A DNA stretch of 64,000 nucleotides from NCBI GenBank assembly GCA_020634895.1, contig JACKAV010000003.1, positions 186,001 through 250,000 on the forward strand, given 5' to 3'. Below, piece by piece: positions 50,937 to 59,145 of this stretch. The stretch is from Anaerolineales bacterium. GTDB taxonomy: Bacteria > Chloroflexota > Anaerolineae > Anaerolineales > Villigracilaceae. The position numbers were made by a program, and so were the translations under genes. Each line of letters begins with the position of its first letter. The first letter of the stretch is position 1. The notes beneath the pieces are model-generated. The model was not told the origin of the DNA. It saw nothing but the letters and a program-made list of their open reading frames with translations, and did no database searches.

Positions 50937-53423
50937 ATGGCTGTAGAAGAAAAAAAATCACAAAATATTGGCGTTGATAAATCAACCTCCAGGAATATAT
51001 CGGATCTGGCATCGTCCATTCCCACCAACCTTCCAGCTTTGCGTGGAAAGTTTAATGGACGCGATGCAGAAGCTCAAATTATTAGGGAGTGGTTCAGCAG
51101 TGACGATGTAAGACTGGTAACCCTTACTGGTTTTGGCGGCGCGGGCAAAACTACGCTGGCTCTTCACGCTGCTCATGCCATGCTTCACCAGTTTTTTGGA
51201 GGGCTCTTTTTTATTGACCTAACACCCATTACTACCCCGGCGCTTATCTTACCTGCCATTGCCAAAACCATTGGTGTACATGAAGAACCCAACCGTGAAC
51301 TGGGCGAATCCCTGCGGGACTTTCTCGTCAACCGATCCATTCTGTTCGTGTTGGATAATTTTGAGCAGGTCATTGAAGGCGCACCCATAATTGCAAGCCT
51401 GCTGGATGCAAATCCGCACACACGTGTACTTGCCACCAGCCGCGAGGCATTGCGTTTGCGATTTGAGCATGTGCTTCCCATTGCTCCGCTTGGCGATGAA
51501 GATGCGGTTCAAACTTTCGTGCAATATGCGCAGACGGTCAATCCGCAATTTCGCTTGACGGAAGATAATACCTCTGCCATCACCGAACTTTGTAAAAAAC
51601 TGGATGGACTTCCGCTTGCCATTGAACTGGCTGCCATGCGCACACGGATGTTCACTCCGCATGCCCTGCTTGCCCGCCTCACTTCGGATCTCGAAATGGA
51701 TTCACCCCTTTTAGCGACTCTTTCATCCGGTCCGCGGGATCTGCCAGAGCGGCAAAAGACCATGCGTGCCGCCATCGCATGGAGTTACAGTCTGTTGGAT
51801 GAAAAAGAAAAACGCTTGTTACAGGTGGTTTCGTTGTTTGCTTCGGGGGTGGCTATTCAGCCCCTCGTCAGCGTGGCAGACATTCGGGAGGACGAAGCGT
51901 TGGAGTCCCTTGCCTCGCTTGTAGATAAAAGTCTGGTCGTTTCCATTTCATCGAATATTCCACGCTTCCGTCTGTTGGAGGGAATCCGCGAGTTTGCACG
52001 TGAGCAGGCGATTGCCTCTCCTGAGTGGAATACATGGAACGGAGCGTTCGTTTGTGTATTTCGTGAGGTTGCACAAAAAGCTGCGCATGAACTTGAGATC
52101 GGCAGCATGGATCGCGGCGTGGCGCAAATGGAACTTGAACTTGCTAATTTTTATGCAGCGTTTGATATTGCCTTTGCATCGCAGGATGCAGCGTTGTTTT
52201 CAGAAGGTATTCTCTTAATGGAAGGGATCGAACAATATTGGCAGCCGCGTCAACTATTGAGCGAGGCAGATCAATACGTTAAGCGTGCCCTGAAGTGCCT
52301 GAAAGATTTTGATTCGCTTGAGCCATATATTGTTGGAATACTTTATGGGGTATACGGCTCTCTTTTTTGGTCTCGCTATAATTTTGATGAGGCATTAAGA
52401 CTGCACACTCAGGCGGTCCGTTTTTTTGAAGATGCAAAGGATGAAAAACGGTTGGGGCGGGCTTTGAATAATATGGTGGCAAATTTGGATGAGAAGGGTT
52501 GTGACGAAGAGACCATTCCCATTTATGAACGCGCATTGAACCTTGCCCTAAAAACTGGGGATGTTTGGAGTGAGATTCGTGTATTGGCGAATCTGGGGCT
52601 GCATTATCAACAGATCGTGGGGAATGAAAAACTTGCACTTGAAAACCTAATGCAGGCATTTGTATTGGCAGAAAGACATGGAAAGGTGTTTGAAACCACC
52701 CTGATTCAATTCAATATAGCCTGCCTTTTGTATTCACAAGGCGATTTAACACAAGCGGATAAATTTTTACAAACTTCATTGGGTTTGGCTCGTGAACATG
52801 CTTTCCCCCAAACAGAGGCGTTGTCTGGTGGGACGATGGCGATGATTGCCGTTGAACAAAAGAGACTTAATATCGCCGCGGAATACTTATTGATTTCAAT
52901 GCAAAAGTGTCGTGATGTCTCGGCGCTTCCCGTTTTTTATGAGAATTTGCAGACGGTGGCATTTTTGGCTTGGCTTCGTAAACAATATCAACAGGCAGCA
53001 ATTTTTATAGGTGGTACTGAGAATAAGGTTTCAAATGACCATGCCTATCGCACATTACCGTATCCGCGTGGGTTCGAGAATTGCGTTCCAGCTTTGAAGT
53101 CTGCTTTGGGCGATCAGTATGAAGGCTTTTTCCAGCAGGGTCAGCGTTCCTCCATAGATGAATTGCATGAGCTTGCACGATCCGTTTGCGAATTTGCCAA
53201 TGCAAAATTACAGGGGCAGGAGGCGGTGACATCCATATTCACAAATCGTGAATTGGATGTATTACGTCTACTGGCGCGGGGCAGGACCAACGAAGAAATA
53301 TCGAAAGAACTGGTGGTAGTTTTGAAAACGGTGGAAAAACATGTGGCAAATGTTCTACGAAAGTTGGGGGTAAAGAACCGTACAGAGGCTGCCGCATGGG
53401 CAGTGGAAAATGGAATTAAATAA
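50937..53423 (+). CDS. STAND-type ATPase-TPR-LuxR transcriptional regulator
   Basis: An 828-residue MalT/AfsR-like regulator. An NB-ARC-type ATPase domain (about 35-320) has P-loop GFGGAGKTTLALHAA, Walker B ILFVLDNFEQV and LPLAIELAA. A winged-helix-like region (about 270-350), TPR-like helical repeats (about 385-700) and a C-terminal LuxR HTH (about 765-826, TNRELDVLRLLARGRTNEEI and TVEKHVANVLRKLGV) follow. Such proteins oligomerise on ligand binding and activate nearby genes. The neighbouring convergent operon of secreted Cys-rich proteins is a natural target candidate, but this is inferred from position only. Base composition is slightly more AT-rich than uvrA. Confidence 0.92.
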   Translation: MAVEEKKSQNIGVDKSTSRNISDLASSIPTNLPALRGKFNGRDAEAQIIREWFSSDDVRLVTLTGFGGAGKTTLALHAAHAMLHQFFGGLFFIDLTPITTPALILPAIAKTIGVHEEPNRELGESLRDFLVNRSILFVLDNFEQVIEGAPIIASLLDANPHTRVLATSREALRLRFEHVLPIAPLGDEDAVQTFVQYAQTVNPQFRLTEDNTSAITELCKKLDGLPLAIELAAMRTRMFTPHALLARLTSDLEMDSPLLATLSSGPRDLPERQKTMRAAIAWSYSLLDEKEKRLLQVVSLFASGVAIQPLVSVADIREDEALESLASLVDKSLVVSISSNIPRFRLLEGIREFAREQAIASPEWNTWNGAFVCVFREVAQKAAHELEIGSMDRGVAQMELELANFYAAFDIAFASQDAALFSEGILLMEGIEQYWQPRQLLSEADQYVKRALKCLKDFDSLEPYIVGILYGVYGSLFWSRYNFDEALRLHTQAVRFFEDAKDEKRLGRALNNMVANLDEKGCDEETIPIYERALNLALKTGDVWSEIRVLANLGLHYQQIVGNEKLALENLMQAFVLAERHGKVFETTLIQFNIACLLYSQGDLTQADKFLQTSLGLAREHAFPQTEALSGGTMAMIAVEQKRLNIAAEYLLISMQKCRDVSALPVFYENLQTVAFLAWLRKQYQQAAIFIGGTENKVSNDHAYRTLPYPRGFENCVPALKSALGDQYEGFFQQGQRSSIDELHELARSVCEFANAKLQGQEAVTSIFTNRELDVLRLLARGRTNEEISKELVVVLKTVEKHVANVLRKLGVKNRTEAAAWAVENGIK

Positions 53424-53454
53424 AGAGGTCACACAAACGTGTGACCTCTTTGCT
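53424..53454. terminator. Bidirectional terminator
   Basis: AAAGAGGTCACAC and GTGTGACCTCTTT pair around AAAC between convergent genes. Confidence 0.85.
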
Positions 53455-53456
53455 AT

Positions 53457-54950
53457 TTATGGGCATCCGCCTGTAGGACCGGGAACACAGATTGGCGGGT
53501 CTGTGGGCTTTGGTTCAGGGTCTGGTTCTTCCTCTTCTTTCGGTTTATCTTGAATGGTACAAGCTGGCAGATTGACTTGTGCAGAGCCGGTGACTTTCAA
53601 TACACAAATTAACGGTTCGTCATCATACCCATACCCACCATTCTTATATCCATACCCAGGCGGGCATATTGGAAGGATGGGAGCCGCTACTACGGTACAA
53701 CATTGCAAGGATGTGTCTGTGTTGAATCCCTCCGGGCAAACACCCGGTTCGTTTGACCCGACCAAGACACACATCTCGTTCTGCATTTCGTATCCTTCCG
53801 GGCACCCGATGACTCCCTTTGATTCGATCTCGCATTGATTGTCTAAAGAAACATTGAAGGATGATAGATCTGGTCCTGTGCAGACAAGGACATTATTTTC
53901 AAACGTGCAGTCTCCTGGGGCTTCTGGCGAAATATTTCCCCAACCTCCACCTTGCCCGGTGCTGGTAACTTTTATATTTGCGTAAGGTTTTCCGTTCTTG
54001 CAATAGGATCCAGTCACTGCAAGATTAATGGAACAATCCGCATTTTGAGAGTCAGACGCCATCACAAGCCCCATTTCACATAATGGCGCAGCGTTTAGAA
54101 CTGCATCATTTTCCACTACACATCGAAAGCCAAGGTCTTCACTAGATACTTCAGGCAGTTCAGAGAAACGTGCAAACGTTGTCAACTCTTCGGCAGTGGA
54201 ATTAAAAGCCCCGCCTCGGATCACCTTTTGTTCATTCAACGTAATGCCCCTGGTATATGCTTCAGGGTCGTACCAATCCTGCGTCCACTCAAAGACATTA
54301 CCAGCCATATCAAATAATTGATAGGGAGAACGCCCCAACTCACGAGCGACGACATTATCCGGCGAGAATTTCTGGCAGTCGCTAAAATTCGACTTTTCAC
54401 ATGCAGGTGCATCATTACCCCAGGGGTAGATCAACGCATCCGTTCCACGAGCGGCTTTTTCCCATTCCATTTCTGTCGGTAATCGTCCGCCGATCCATGT
54501 GCAGTAATTTTGAGCCTGCTCAAAATTCACACCCGTAACAGGCAGGGCGCTTTTCACAGCCTGGTCATAGATCGGGTTGACGGTCTCGTCGGGTGGTGTG
54601 CATTGTCCCAAACTCACGCACAAACTGTATTGAATGTTGGTGATTTCAGTGGAATAGATCCAGTAGCCATCTGTGGATGCGGTATGTTCGGGGTTGTCAA
54701 TGCCGTTTTTGACGCCCATGGTGAATTCCCCGGCAGGGACGTAGACGATGGTCGTGCCATCCACGTAGGTGCGGGTGTCGCCGGCTTGCGGCTCCAACTT
54801 GACCTCGACCTGTTCGGTCGCTTCGGGGTTGGATTCTGTCTGGGAGTTTGCGGCAGGCTCAACGTCTGGTGTGGAAGCGGGAGTTTCTCCACCTCCACAT
54901 GCAGCGAGGATGAGCGTCAGCAATATTGTGGCAAAAAATATTTTCTTCAT
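53457..54950 (-). CDS. Lipoprotein with SUMF1/FGE-like fold and Cys-rich tail
   Basis: A 497-residue exported lipoprotein (lipobox LILAAC, Cys18). After a disordered Thr/Glu-rich stretch comes a sulfatase-modifying-factor-type domain (about 60-285: VYVPAGEFTMG, YSTEITNIQYSLC, GGRLPTEMEWEKAARG, DMAGNVFEWTQDWYD, VIRGGAFNS, LGFRCVVE). The C-x4-C catalytic pair that follows RGG in active formylglycine-generating enzymes is absent, so it is probably a binding or scaffold version. A Cys-rich region (about 295-470, including CPEGYEM, CPEGFN and a CC pair) matches a region in the next gene upstream. The tail is acidic/Pro-rich and ends PTGGCP. Last gene of a three-gene operon. Confidence 0.85.
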   Translation of the reverse strand: MKKIFFATILLTLILAACGGGETPASTPDVEPAANSQTESNPEATEQVEVKLEPQAGDTRTYVDGTTIVYVPAGEFTMGVKNGIDNPEHTASTDGYWIYSTEITNIQYSLCVSLGQCTPPDETVNPIYDQAVKSALPVTGVNFEQAQNYCTWIGGRLPTEMEWEKAARGTDALIYPWGNDAPACEKSNFSDCQKFSPDNVVARELGRSPYQLFDMAGNVFEWTQDWYDPEAYTRGITLNEQKVIRGGAFNSTAEELTTFARFSELPEVSSEDLGFRCVVENDAVLNAAPLCEMGLVMASDSQNADCSINLAVTGSYCKNGKPYANIKVTSTGQGGGWGNISPEAPGDCTFENNVLVCTGPDLSSFNVSLDNQCEIESKGVIGCPEGYEMQNEMCVLVGSNEPGVCPEGFNTDTSLQCCTVVAAPILPICPPGYGYKNGGYGYDDEPLICVLKVTGSAQVNLPACTIQDKPKEEEEPDPEPKPTDPPICVPGPTGGCP

Positions 54951-54972
54951 GTTCTCAAATCCTTTTTAGATT

Positions 54973-55914
54973 TTAGGGGCATCCGCCACCGGTGGCATCA
55001 GGAGTGCAGGTGGGCTTGGCGGGCTTGGATTCATCACCTTCATCGCTTGGGCGTGGGCGTTCAGGCGATGAACAGGTTGGAAGGGTGAAACCAGTTTTCA
55101 ACATTTCATCGTTCTGATAGTCGGGCTTGCACGAAAAGCCGTTTTGTGTGGTTTGGTAGTCTAAGCACACGAACGGAATAGAGTTAGCAGGCTTGGGGCT
55201 GCAACAAGAGTTTTGTTCATCAACAAACATTCCGCTGCCGCAACTGGCAGATTTATTCGTTTGTCCCTTGGGCGTGCAATAGAACATGTGATCATTTTCC
55301 AAATTCGATGTTTCAATTTCATACCCATCGGGGCAGGGGTCTGTGGATACCTCGCAAGATTCTGGACCGAATGAATCTGTGATCTTGATAAAAGTCCCAC
55401 TTGGACCAGCGCAGGTTAATGTGACGTCATAATATCCGTCGTATCCATCGATGTCAGTTGGTGTAATGCTTTTCCAATAGCATAGTCCCGGAGGGTCGCT
55501 TTCCACTAGGGTACCTTCGAAAATTTCTTTGTAATGTTCTGCCACAGAACCGGATACCCTGTACGTGAAGGTGCGGAATGAGGTTCCATCTGCCCCGCAA
55601 TAGGAACTGCCATCAACACCATACCAAGTGCCACAGAAGGGAGGTTTTGTGATTTGAGTATTGTCACAAATAGGTAATGGAACTGGCTGTGCCGAAATAT
55701 CCATTGGTTCGTCAGTAGGTTCAGGTGTCAATGGCGGGGTATTGGACTCAAGGTTGTTATTTCCACACATATTTCCAGGCAAAAAGCCAATCTTGCAGTT
55801 TAGAAAATAGAAACCGACAGCAACGCTTAAGATAACAACTGTCCCTAATACACCCCTTGCAAGGCGGCTGCTCGCTGTAATTTTGATCAACCGTATATTT
55901 TTGGTAGTAGGCAT
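54973..55914 (-). CDS. Cys-rich single-pass membrane protein
   Basis: A 313-residue protein with a membrane helix (about 20-40) and an external region with about 22 Cys. I know no named family. It shares a module with the lipoprotein downstream: a TLTCAGP / LVCTGP strand, then CPDGYE / CPEGYE, then a CG or CP-GF/M segment ending in a CC pair. An Asp/Tyr-rich stretch TDIDGYDGYYDVTL precedes the module. The C-terminus, PDATGGGCP, resembles the partner ending PTGGCP. The even spacing of Cys suggests disulfides outside the cell. It starts 5 bases after the upstream gene stop and lies 22 bases before the lipoprotein gene. Confidence 0.75.
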   Translation of the reverse strand: MPTTKNIRLIKITASSRLARGVLGTVVILSVAVGFYFLNCKIGFLPGNMCGNNNLESNTPPLTPEPTDEPMDISAQPVPLPICDNTQITKPPFCGTWYGVDGSSYCGADGTSFRTFTYRVSGSVAEHYKEIFEGTLVESDPPGLCYWKSITPTDIDGYDGYYDVTLTCAGPSGTFIKITDSFGPESCEVSTDPCPDGYEIETSNLENDHMFYCTPKGQTNKSASCGSGMFVDEQNSCCSPKPANSIPFVCLDYQTTQNGFSCKPDYQNDEMLKTGFTLPTCSSPERPRPSDEGDESKPAKPTCTPDATGGGCP

Positions 55915-55919
55915 GTTGG

Positions 55920-56819
55920 TTACTCCTTATCTTTGTCTTCGCGGGTGATGATGACGTCACGTCCGCTGCCGGAACCATCGGATGAAGATTTGTTAAAGTC
56001 ATGCCCGTCTACGATTCCGTCAAGGTTGATGTCCCCGCTGCCACCGCCGCTTGGACTGGGTTTTGGCTTTGGTTTGGGTTTCGGCTTGGGCTTTGTGGCG
56101 CCTTGGGTTGAACCGCCTGACGAATTGTCGACGAAATCACGTCCGTCAACATCACCGTCTCCATCCCAATCGCCGGAGGTCGAAGTATCACCACCTTGTT
56201 GTTTTGCCAAAAGGATGTGTTCGCGGGTCTGCGGCTTTGGGTTAGGAGAGATATTGTCGCCATCTATACCGGTAAATTTAATAAAACTTCTTCCCTGCGG
56301 GGTATCGGGTTTATTCTTGAACTTTTGCACAGCAGGCAAAAGGATGCCCATAAGCAGTGCAATACCAATCGCCACCAATCCAATAGGTCCCCACGGAATG
56401 CCGGGATTAGGATTGGGATTTGGGTCTGAAGTCCCATCGTTATTTGCAATAACTGGCTCAGAAGTGGGGGTAGGGGTCACTTCAAAAGAAGGGGCGTTCT
56501 TGGTGGGATCCTCGGTCGGTTTGTCACTTATAGGCAATGGGGTGTTGGTGGGCGTAGGAGACGGAGTAGGGCTGGGTGTGAAAGTCGGTGTGATGACAGA
56601 CGAAGGCGGGTTGTGGTTTCCGCCACCGGGCTGGCTTCCGTCACTGTCGTCCCCTTCGCCAGAACCGCTATCACCGCCAGAAGGTGGGCAGGGGATGGTG
56701 GCTCCGGTGGCATCCTGACAAGTTTGCTGTGCATATACGACATATATTTTGGCAATGGGTTGAAAAAGTGACACTGCCAGAACGGACAACAAAGCGATGG
56801 TGAAAAGGTGCTTTTTCAT
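55920..56819 (-). CDS. Signal-peptide membrane protein with split dockerin-like calcium loops
   Basis: A 299-residue protein. A signal peptide (cleavage near YAQ, about 31) is followed by CQDATGATIPCPPSGG, a Gly/Ser/Asp-rich stretch and a Pro/Thr stalk (about 72-130), a membrane helix (about 147-167) and a hydrophilic C-terminal half. That half holds two dockerin/EF-hand-like loops, DWDGDGDVDGRDF and DINLDGIVDGHDF, separated by a Lys-Pro repeat (about 244-255) and Gly/Ser. In normal type I dockerins the two loops are about 20 residues apart; here the spacing is about 45. By simple topology the loops would lie in the cytoplasm, unless the first segment is not cleaved. First gene of the operon; GGAG lies 11 bases before ATG. 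Confidence 0.75.
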   Translation of the reverse strand: MKKHLFTIALLSVLAVSLFQPIAKIYVVYAQQTCQDATGATIPCPPSGGDSGSGEGDDSDGSQPGGGNHNPPSSVITPTFTPSPTPSPTPTNTPLPISDKPTEDPTKNAPSFEVTPTPTSEPVIANNDGTSDPNPNPNPGIPWGPIGLVAIGIALLMGILLPAVQKFKNKPDTPQGRSFIKFTGIDGDNISPNPKPQTREHILLAKQQGGDTSTSGDWDGDGDVDGRDFVDNSSGGSTQGATKPKPKPKPKPKPSPSGGGSGDINLDGIVDGHDFNKSSSDGSGSGRDVIITREDKDKE

Positions 56820-56865
56820 GGTGTAAATACTCCACTAAAATTTGGTTTGAACAATTAGTGTCCGC

Positions 56866-56894
56866 ATTATCCTGAATATGGTTTCTACTGTCAG
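56866..56894 (-). promoter_or_regulatory. Promoter of the secreted Cys-rich operon
   Basis: On the minus strand CTGACA (56894-56889), 17 bases and GATAAT (56871-56866); the start would lie near 56859, 40 bases before ATG 56819. Confidence 0.6.
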
Positions 56895-56909
56895 TAGGGT
56901 TAACCCTAC
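56894..56909. promoter_or_regulatory. Perfect 16-bp palindrome abutting the -35 box
   Basis: GTAGGGTTAACCCTAC. Its centre lies about 42.5 bases upstream of the predicted start of the minus-strand operon, the usual position of a class II activator site. It also lies in the divergent region before the ECF sigma gene. Confidence 0.6.
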
Positions 56910-56975
56910 CATTTGCCCCTACTCTGTATGGGAAAATGGTCATGTTATACTCAGTGAAACTTCTAAAACCCGGCG

Positions 56976-57587
56976 GTGTTCTTATTTGCAACTTCCGCCG
57001 GTAAGGCTTCTCACTTGTCGGATCAGGAATATCACGAAGAAGACGTGTTGCGGCGTGCCTCACAGGGTGACCGGGATGCATTTGGTCAGCTTTATGAGCG
57101 TTATGTGGAACGCATCTTCAATTATGTGTACTATCGCACAGGGAATCCCCACGATGCAGAAGATTTAACTGCGCGTGTGTTCCAGCGGGCGATGAATCAC
57201 ATTCGAAATTACACGGATCGGGGTGTGCCGTTCTCGGCATGGCTGTACCGCATCGCTCACAATCTGGTGGCGAACTGGCATCGAGACCGCAGCCGCAAGC
57301 AGGAGATTCCCATCGATGACCTGCCCATTCTGCCGACCAAGGGCGATCACCCGGAGAAGAACCTGGTACATTCGCAAGAACAGGAATCGTTGTTGAAAAT
57401 GATTCGCAAGCTTCCGCCGGAAAGACAAAATTTGCTTATCTTGAAATTCGTTGAGAATATGTCCAACGCAGAGATCGGCGAGATCATGGGAAGAAGCGAA
57501 GGAGCCGTGAAGAGTTTATATCACCGCACTCTTCTGGCGCTTCGGGACCAACTTGAAGATCAAAATCTTAATCTTGAAGGAGAGTAA
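56976..57587 (+). CDS. ECF-type RNA polymerase sigma factor
   Basis: A 203-residue sigma-70 family factor with region 2 (about 28-95, DAFGQLYERYVERIFNYVYY, DAEDLTARVFQRA) and region 4 (about 135-190, LPPERQNLLILKFVENMSNA, EIGEIMGRSEGAVKSLYHRT). The GTG at 56976 is the longest start; a TTG at 57015 also leaves a complete domain. TATACT at 56946-56951 may be its -10 box. It is divergent from the secreted Cys-rich operon and precedes degV by 3 bases. No classic anti-sigma gene is adjacent; the 92-residue membrane protein after degV is a possible candidate. Confidence 0.93.
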   Translation: MFLFATSAGKASHLSDQEYHEEDVLRRASQGDRDAFGQLYERYVERIFNYVYYRTGNPHDAEDLTARVFQRAMNHIRNYTDRGVPFSAWLYRIAHNLVANWHRDRSRKQEIPIDDLPILPTKGDHPEKNLVHSQEQESLLKMIRKLPPERQNLLILKFVENMSNAEIGEIMGRSEGAVKSLYHRTLLALRDQLEDQNLNLEGE

Positions 57588-57590
57588 ACC

Positions 57591-58439
57591 ATGCTGAGAA
57601 TTGTGACCGACGGGGCAGTAGATATTCCTGAGGAGTGGTACAAGGAATACGATCTCCATCGTATTCCCATCAATGTACATTTCGGCGAGGAAAAGACCTT
57701 TATCCAGGACGAGGAACTTGACCTCGATGGTTTTTATAAGTTGGTGGGCAGCAAAAGCCTGCCGCATCCCAAGACATCACAGCCTTCGCCGCACCAGTTC
57801 GTGGAATACTACAAAAAGATTGCCCAGCCGGGGGACACGATCCTGTCCATTCACATCACCAGCAAACTCTCCGGCACATACGCTTCATCCGTTTCGGCGG
57901 CTGAGGAATTGAAAGGCACATACAACGTCGTGCCGGTGGATACCCTTTGCGGGTCAATGGGCACTGCCTTCATGTGCCGCGCCGCCCGTCAGATGGAACG
58001 CGCCGGAAAAAGCGTCGACGAGATCGTGAAATATATCGAAGGTGTGCGCAGTAAGGCGCATGTGATCCTTACGCTCGATACACTCGAATACGCGCGCCGC
58101 AGCGGACGTGTGGGAACGCTGTCCGCGGCGCTGGCTTCGATGCTCAACGTTAAACCGATCGCGTTGTTGAAAGATGGTTTGATCGATATGGTGGACCGTG
58201 TCCGCACGCGCAAAGCCGCCATCGAACGTGTGTTGGAGATCGGCAAGGAAGCTGTCGGCGATTCACCCGTCTATATCGGCGTGATGCATGCGCGCGACCT
58301 CGCTTCCGGTCAGGCTCTTTTGGAAGAAGCGAAGAAGAACTTCAATGTTCAGGAAAGTTTTCTAACCGACCTTTCCGTTTCACTGGCAGTCAATTTTGGA
58401 CCCGGCACTGTCGGCTTGGTGTTATATCCCGCTGAATAA
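57591..58439 (+). CDS. DegV family fatty-acid-binding protein
   Basis: A 282-residue two-domain protein. Family features: IVTDGAVDIPEEW, KTSQPSPHQFVEYY, ILSIHITSKLSGTYASS and LEYARRSGRVG. DegV proteins bind fatty acids, and some act as FakB, presenting them to the kinase FakA for phosphorylation. No fakA is in view. GGAG lies before ATG, and the gap to the sigma gene is 3 bases, so they share an operon. Confidence 0.93.
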   Translation: MLRIVTDGAVDIPEEWYKEYDLHRIPINVHFGEEKTFIQDEELDLDGFYKLVGSKSLPHPKTSQPSPHQFVEYYKKIAQPGDTILSIHITSKLSGTYASSVSAAEELKGTYNVVPVDTLCGSMGTAFMCRAARQMERAGKSVDEIVKYIEGVRSKAHVILTLDTLEYARRSGRVGTLSAALASMLNVKPIALLKDGLIDMVDRVRTRKAAIERVLEIGKEAVGDSPVYIGVMHARDLASGQALLEEAKKNFNVQESFLTDLSVSLAVNFGPGTVGLVLYPAE

Positions 58440-58449
58440 GTAAATCGCA

Positions 58450-58728
58450 ATGAAAGCAAATCAGACTCTCTCCCCTAAAAATACCGAATTTGACTCTCTT
58501 GAGTCGCATCTTTCGCGGACCTTGACGCGGGTGCCGCCTCCGAACGGGCTGGTCGACCGCCTGCGCGGACGCATCCAAATGCCGTCCCGTTCCGAGATCC
58601 AATTGCGCCTGACAGATTGGCGCAGATTGTTCCTTGTTTTTGGCGGCGTGATGTCTGGAATGCTTGTGCTGGTGACGCTGGCGCGCATGTTCTACTATCT
58701 TGTAGGACGAAGCAAAAGCCCGATGTAA
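58450..58728 (+). CDS. Small membrane protein after degV
   Basis: A 92-residue protein with an N-terminal hydrophilic half (SLESHLSRTLTRVPPPNGLV, then a basic segment) and one membrane helix (about 60-82). It resembles a shortened anti-sigma factor in layout, but it has no recognisable zinc or ASD motif. It starts 10 bases after degV without a clear ribosome-binding site. Function unknown; the operon with a sigma factor is the only clue. Confidence 0.65.
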   Translation: MKANQTLSPKNTEFDSLESHLSRTLTRVPPPNGLVDRLRGRIQMPSRSEIQLRLTDWRRLFLVFGGVMSGMLVLVTLARMFYYLVGRSKSPM

Positions 58729-58743
58729 GATTGTTTGATGTGC

Positions 58744-58777
58744 AAAATCCCCAGAGATTTTCTTTGGGGATTTTTTA
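58744..58777. terminator. Bidirectional terminator
   Basis: AAAATCCCCA and TGGGGATTTT pair around a short loop and run into T on the plus strand. Confidence 0.85.
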
Positions 58778-59104
58778 ATTCTTCAACAGCCAATCGCATA
58801 AGGATCGCGCTTCTTTGATAAGGTCCGCTTCGATGGGGAGCTTGAATTCTTCGGTGACGCGCAAAGTCAAATGGTCAGCGACCAGTTTCAGGTCGGGGGG
58901 GAGAGGCGATTGTTCCTTGATGAGATTCAAAAGATCGTGGGCGCTCCGGCTTGGGGGGCGAATCCCTTTGCGGTCGAGATAATCCCGAATGGCTATTCCG
59001 GCGGCGCGGCGCGCGCAAACACGGGCTTGTCCTTCGTTGCCTTTTTCTCTTGCCTGCATTGCCTGTTCAAATTCATGCTGTATTTCGAGGTTTGGGTTAT
59101 TCAT
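58775..59104 (-). CDS. Small helical HEPN-like protein
   Basis: A 109-residue, mostly helical protein. REKGNEGQARVCARRAAGIAIRDYL (core: ARRAAGIAIRDYL) and SAHDLLNLIKEQSPLPPDL resemble HEPN-domain proteins. The catalytic R-x4-6-H signature is only approximate (R-PPSRSA-H). No nucleotidyltransferase partner is adjacent, so a toxin-antitoxin role is not supported. ATG 59104 is 7 bases after TATAAT. Confidence 0.6.
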   Translation of the reverse strand: MNNPNLEIQHEFEQAMQAREKGNEGQARVCARRAAGIAIRDYLDRKGIRPPSRSAHDLLNLIKEQSPLPPDLKLVADHLTLRVTEEFKLPIEADLIKEARSLCDWLLKN

Positions 59105-59111
59105 GGGTGGG

Positions 59112-59117
59112 ATTATA
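59112..59117 (-). promoter_or_regulatory. -10 box, leaderless HEPN-like gene
   Basis: TATAAT on the minus strand ends 7 bases before ATG 59104; no ribosome-binding site. Confidence 0.5.
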
Positions 59118-59145
59118 ATTCCTGAAATTTACAGGAGGCAGAGGA

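Noticed and set aside
58775..59104. HEPN/MNT toxin-antitoxin pair
   Set aside because: No nucleotidyltransferase gene is adjacent and the catalytic R-x4-6-H motif is weak.
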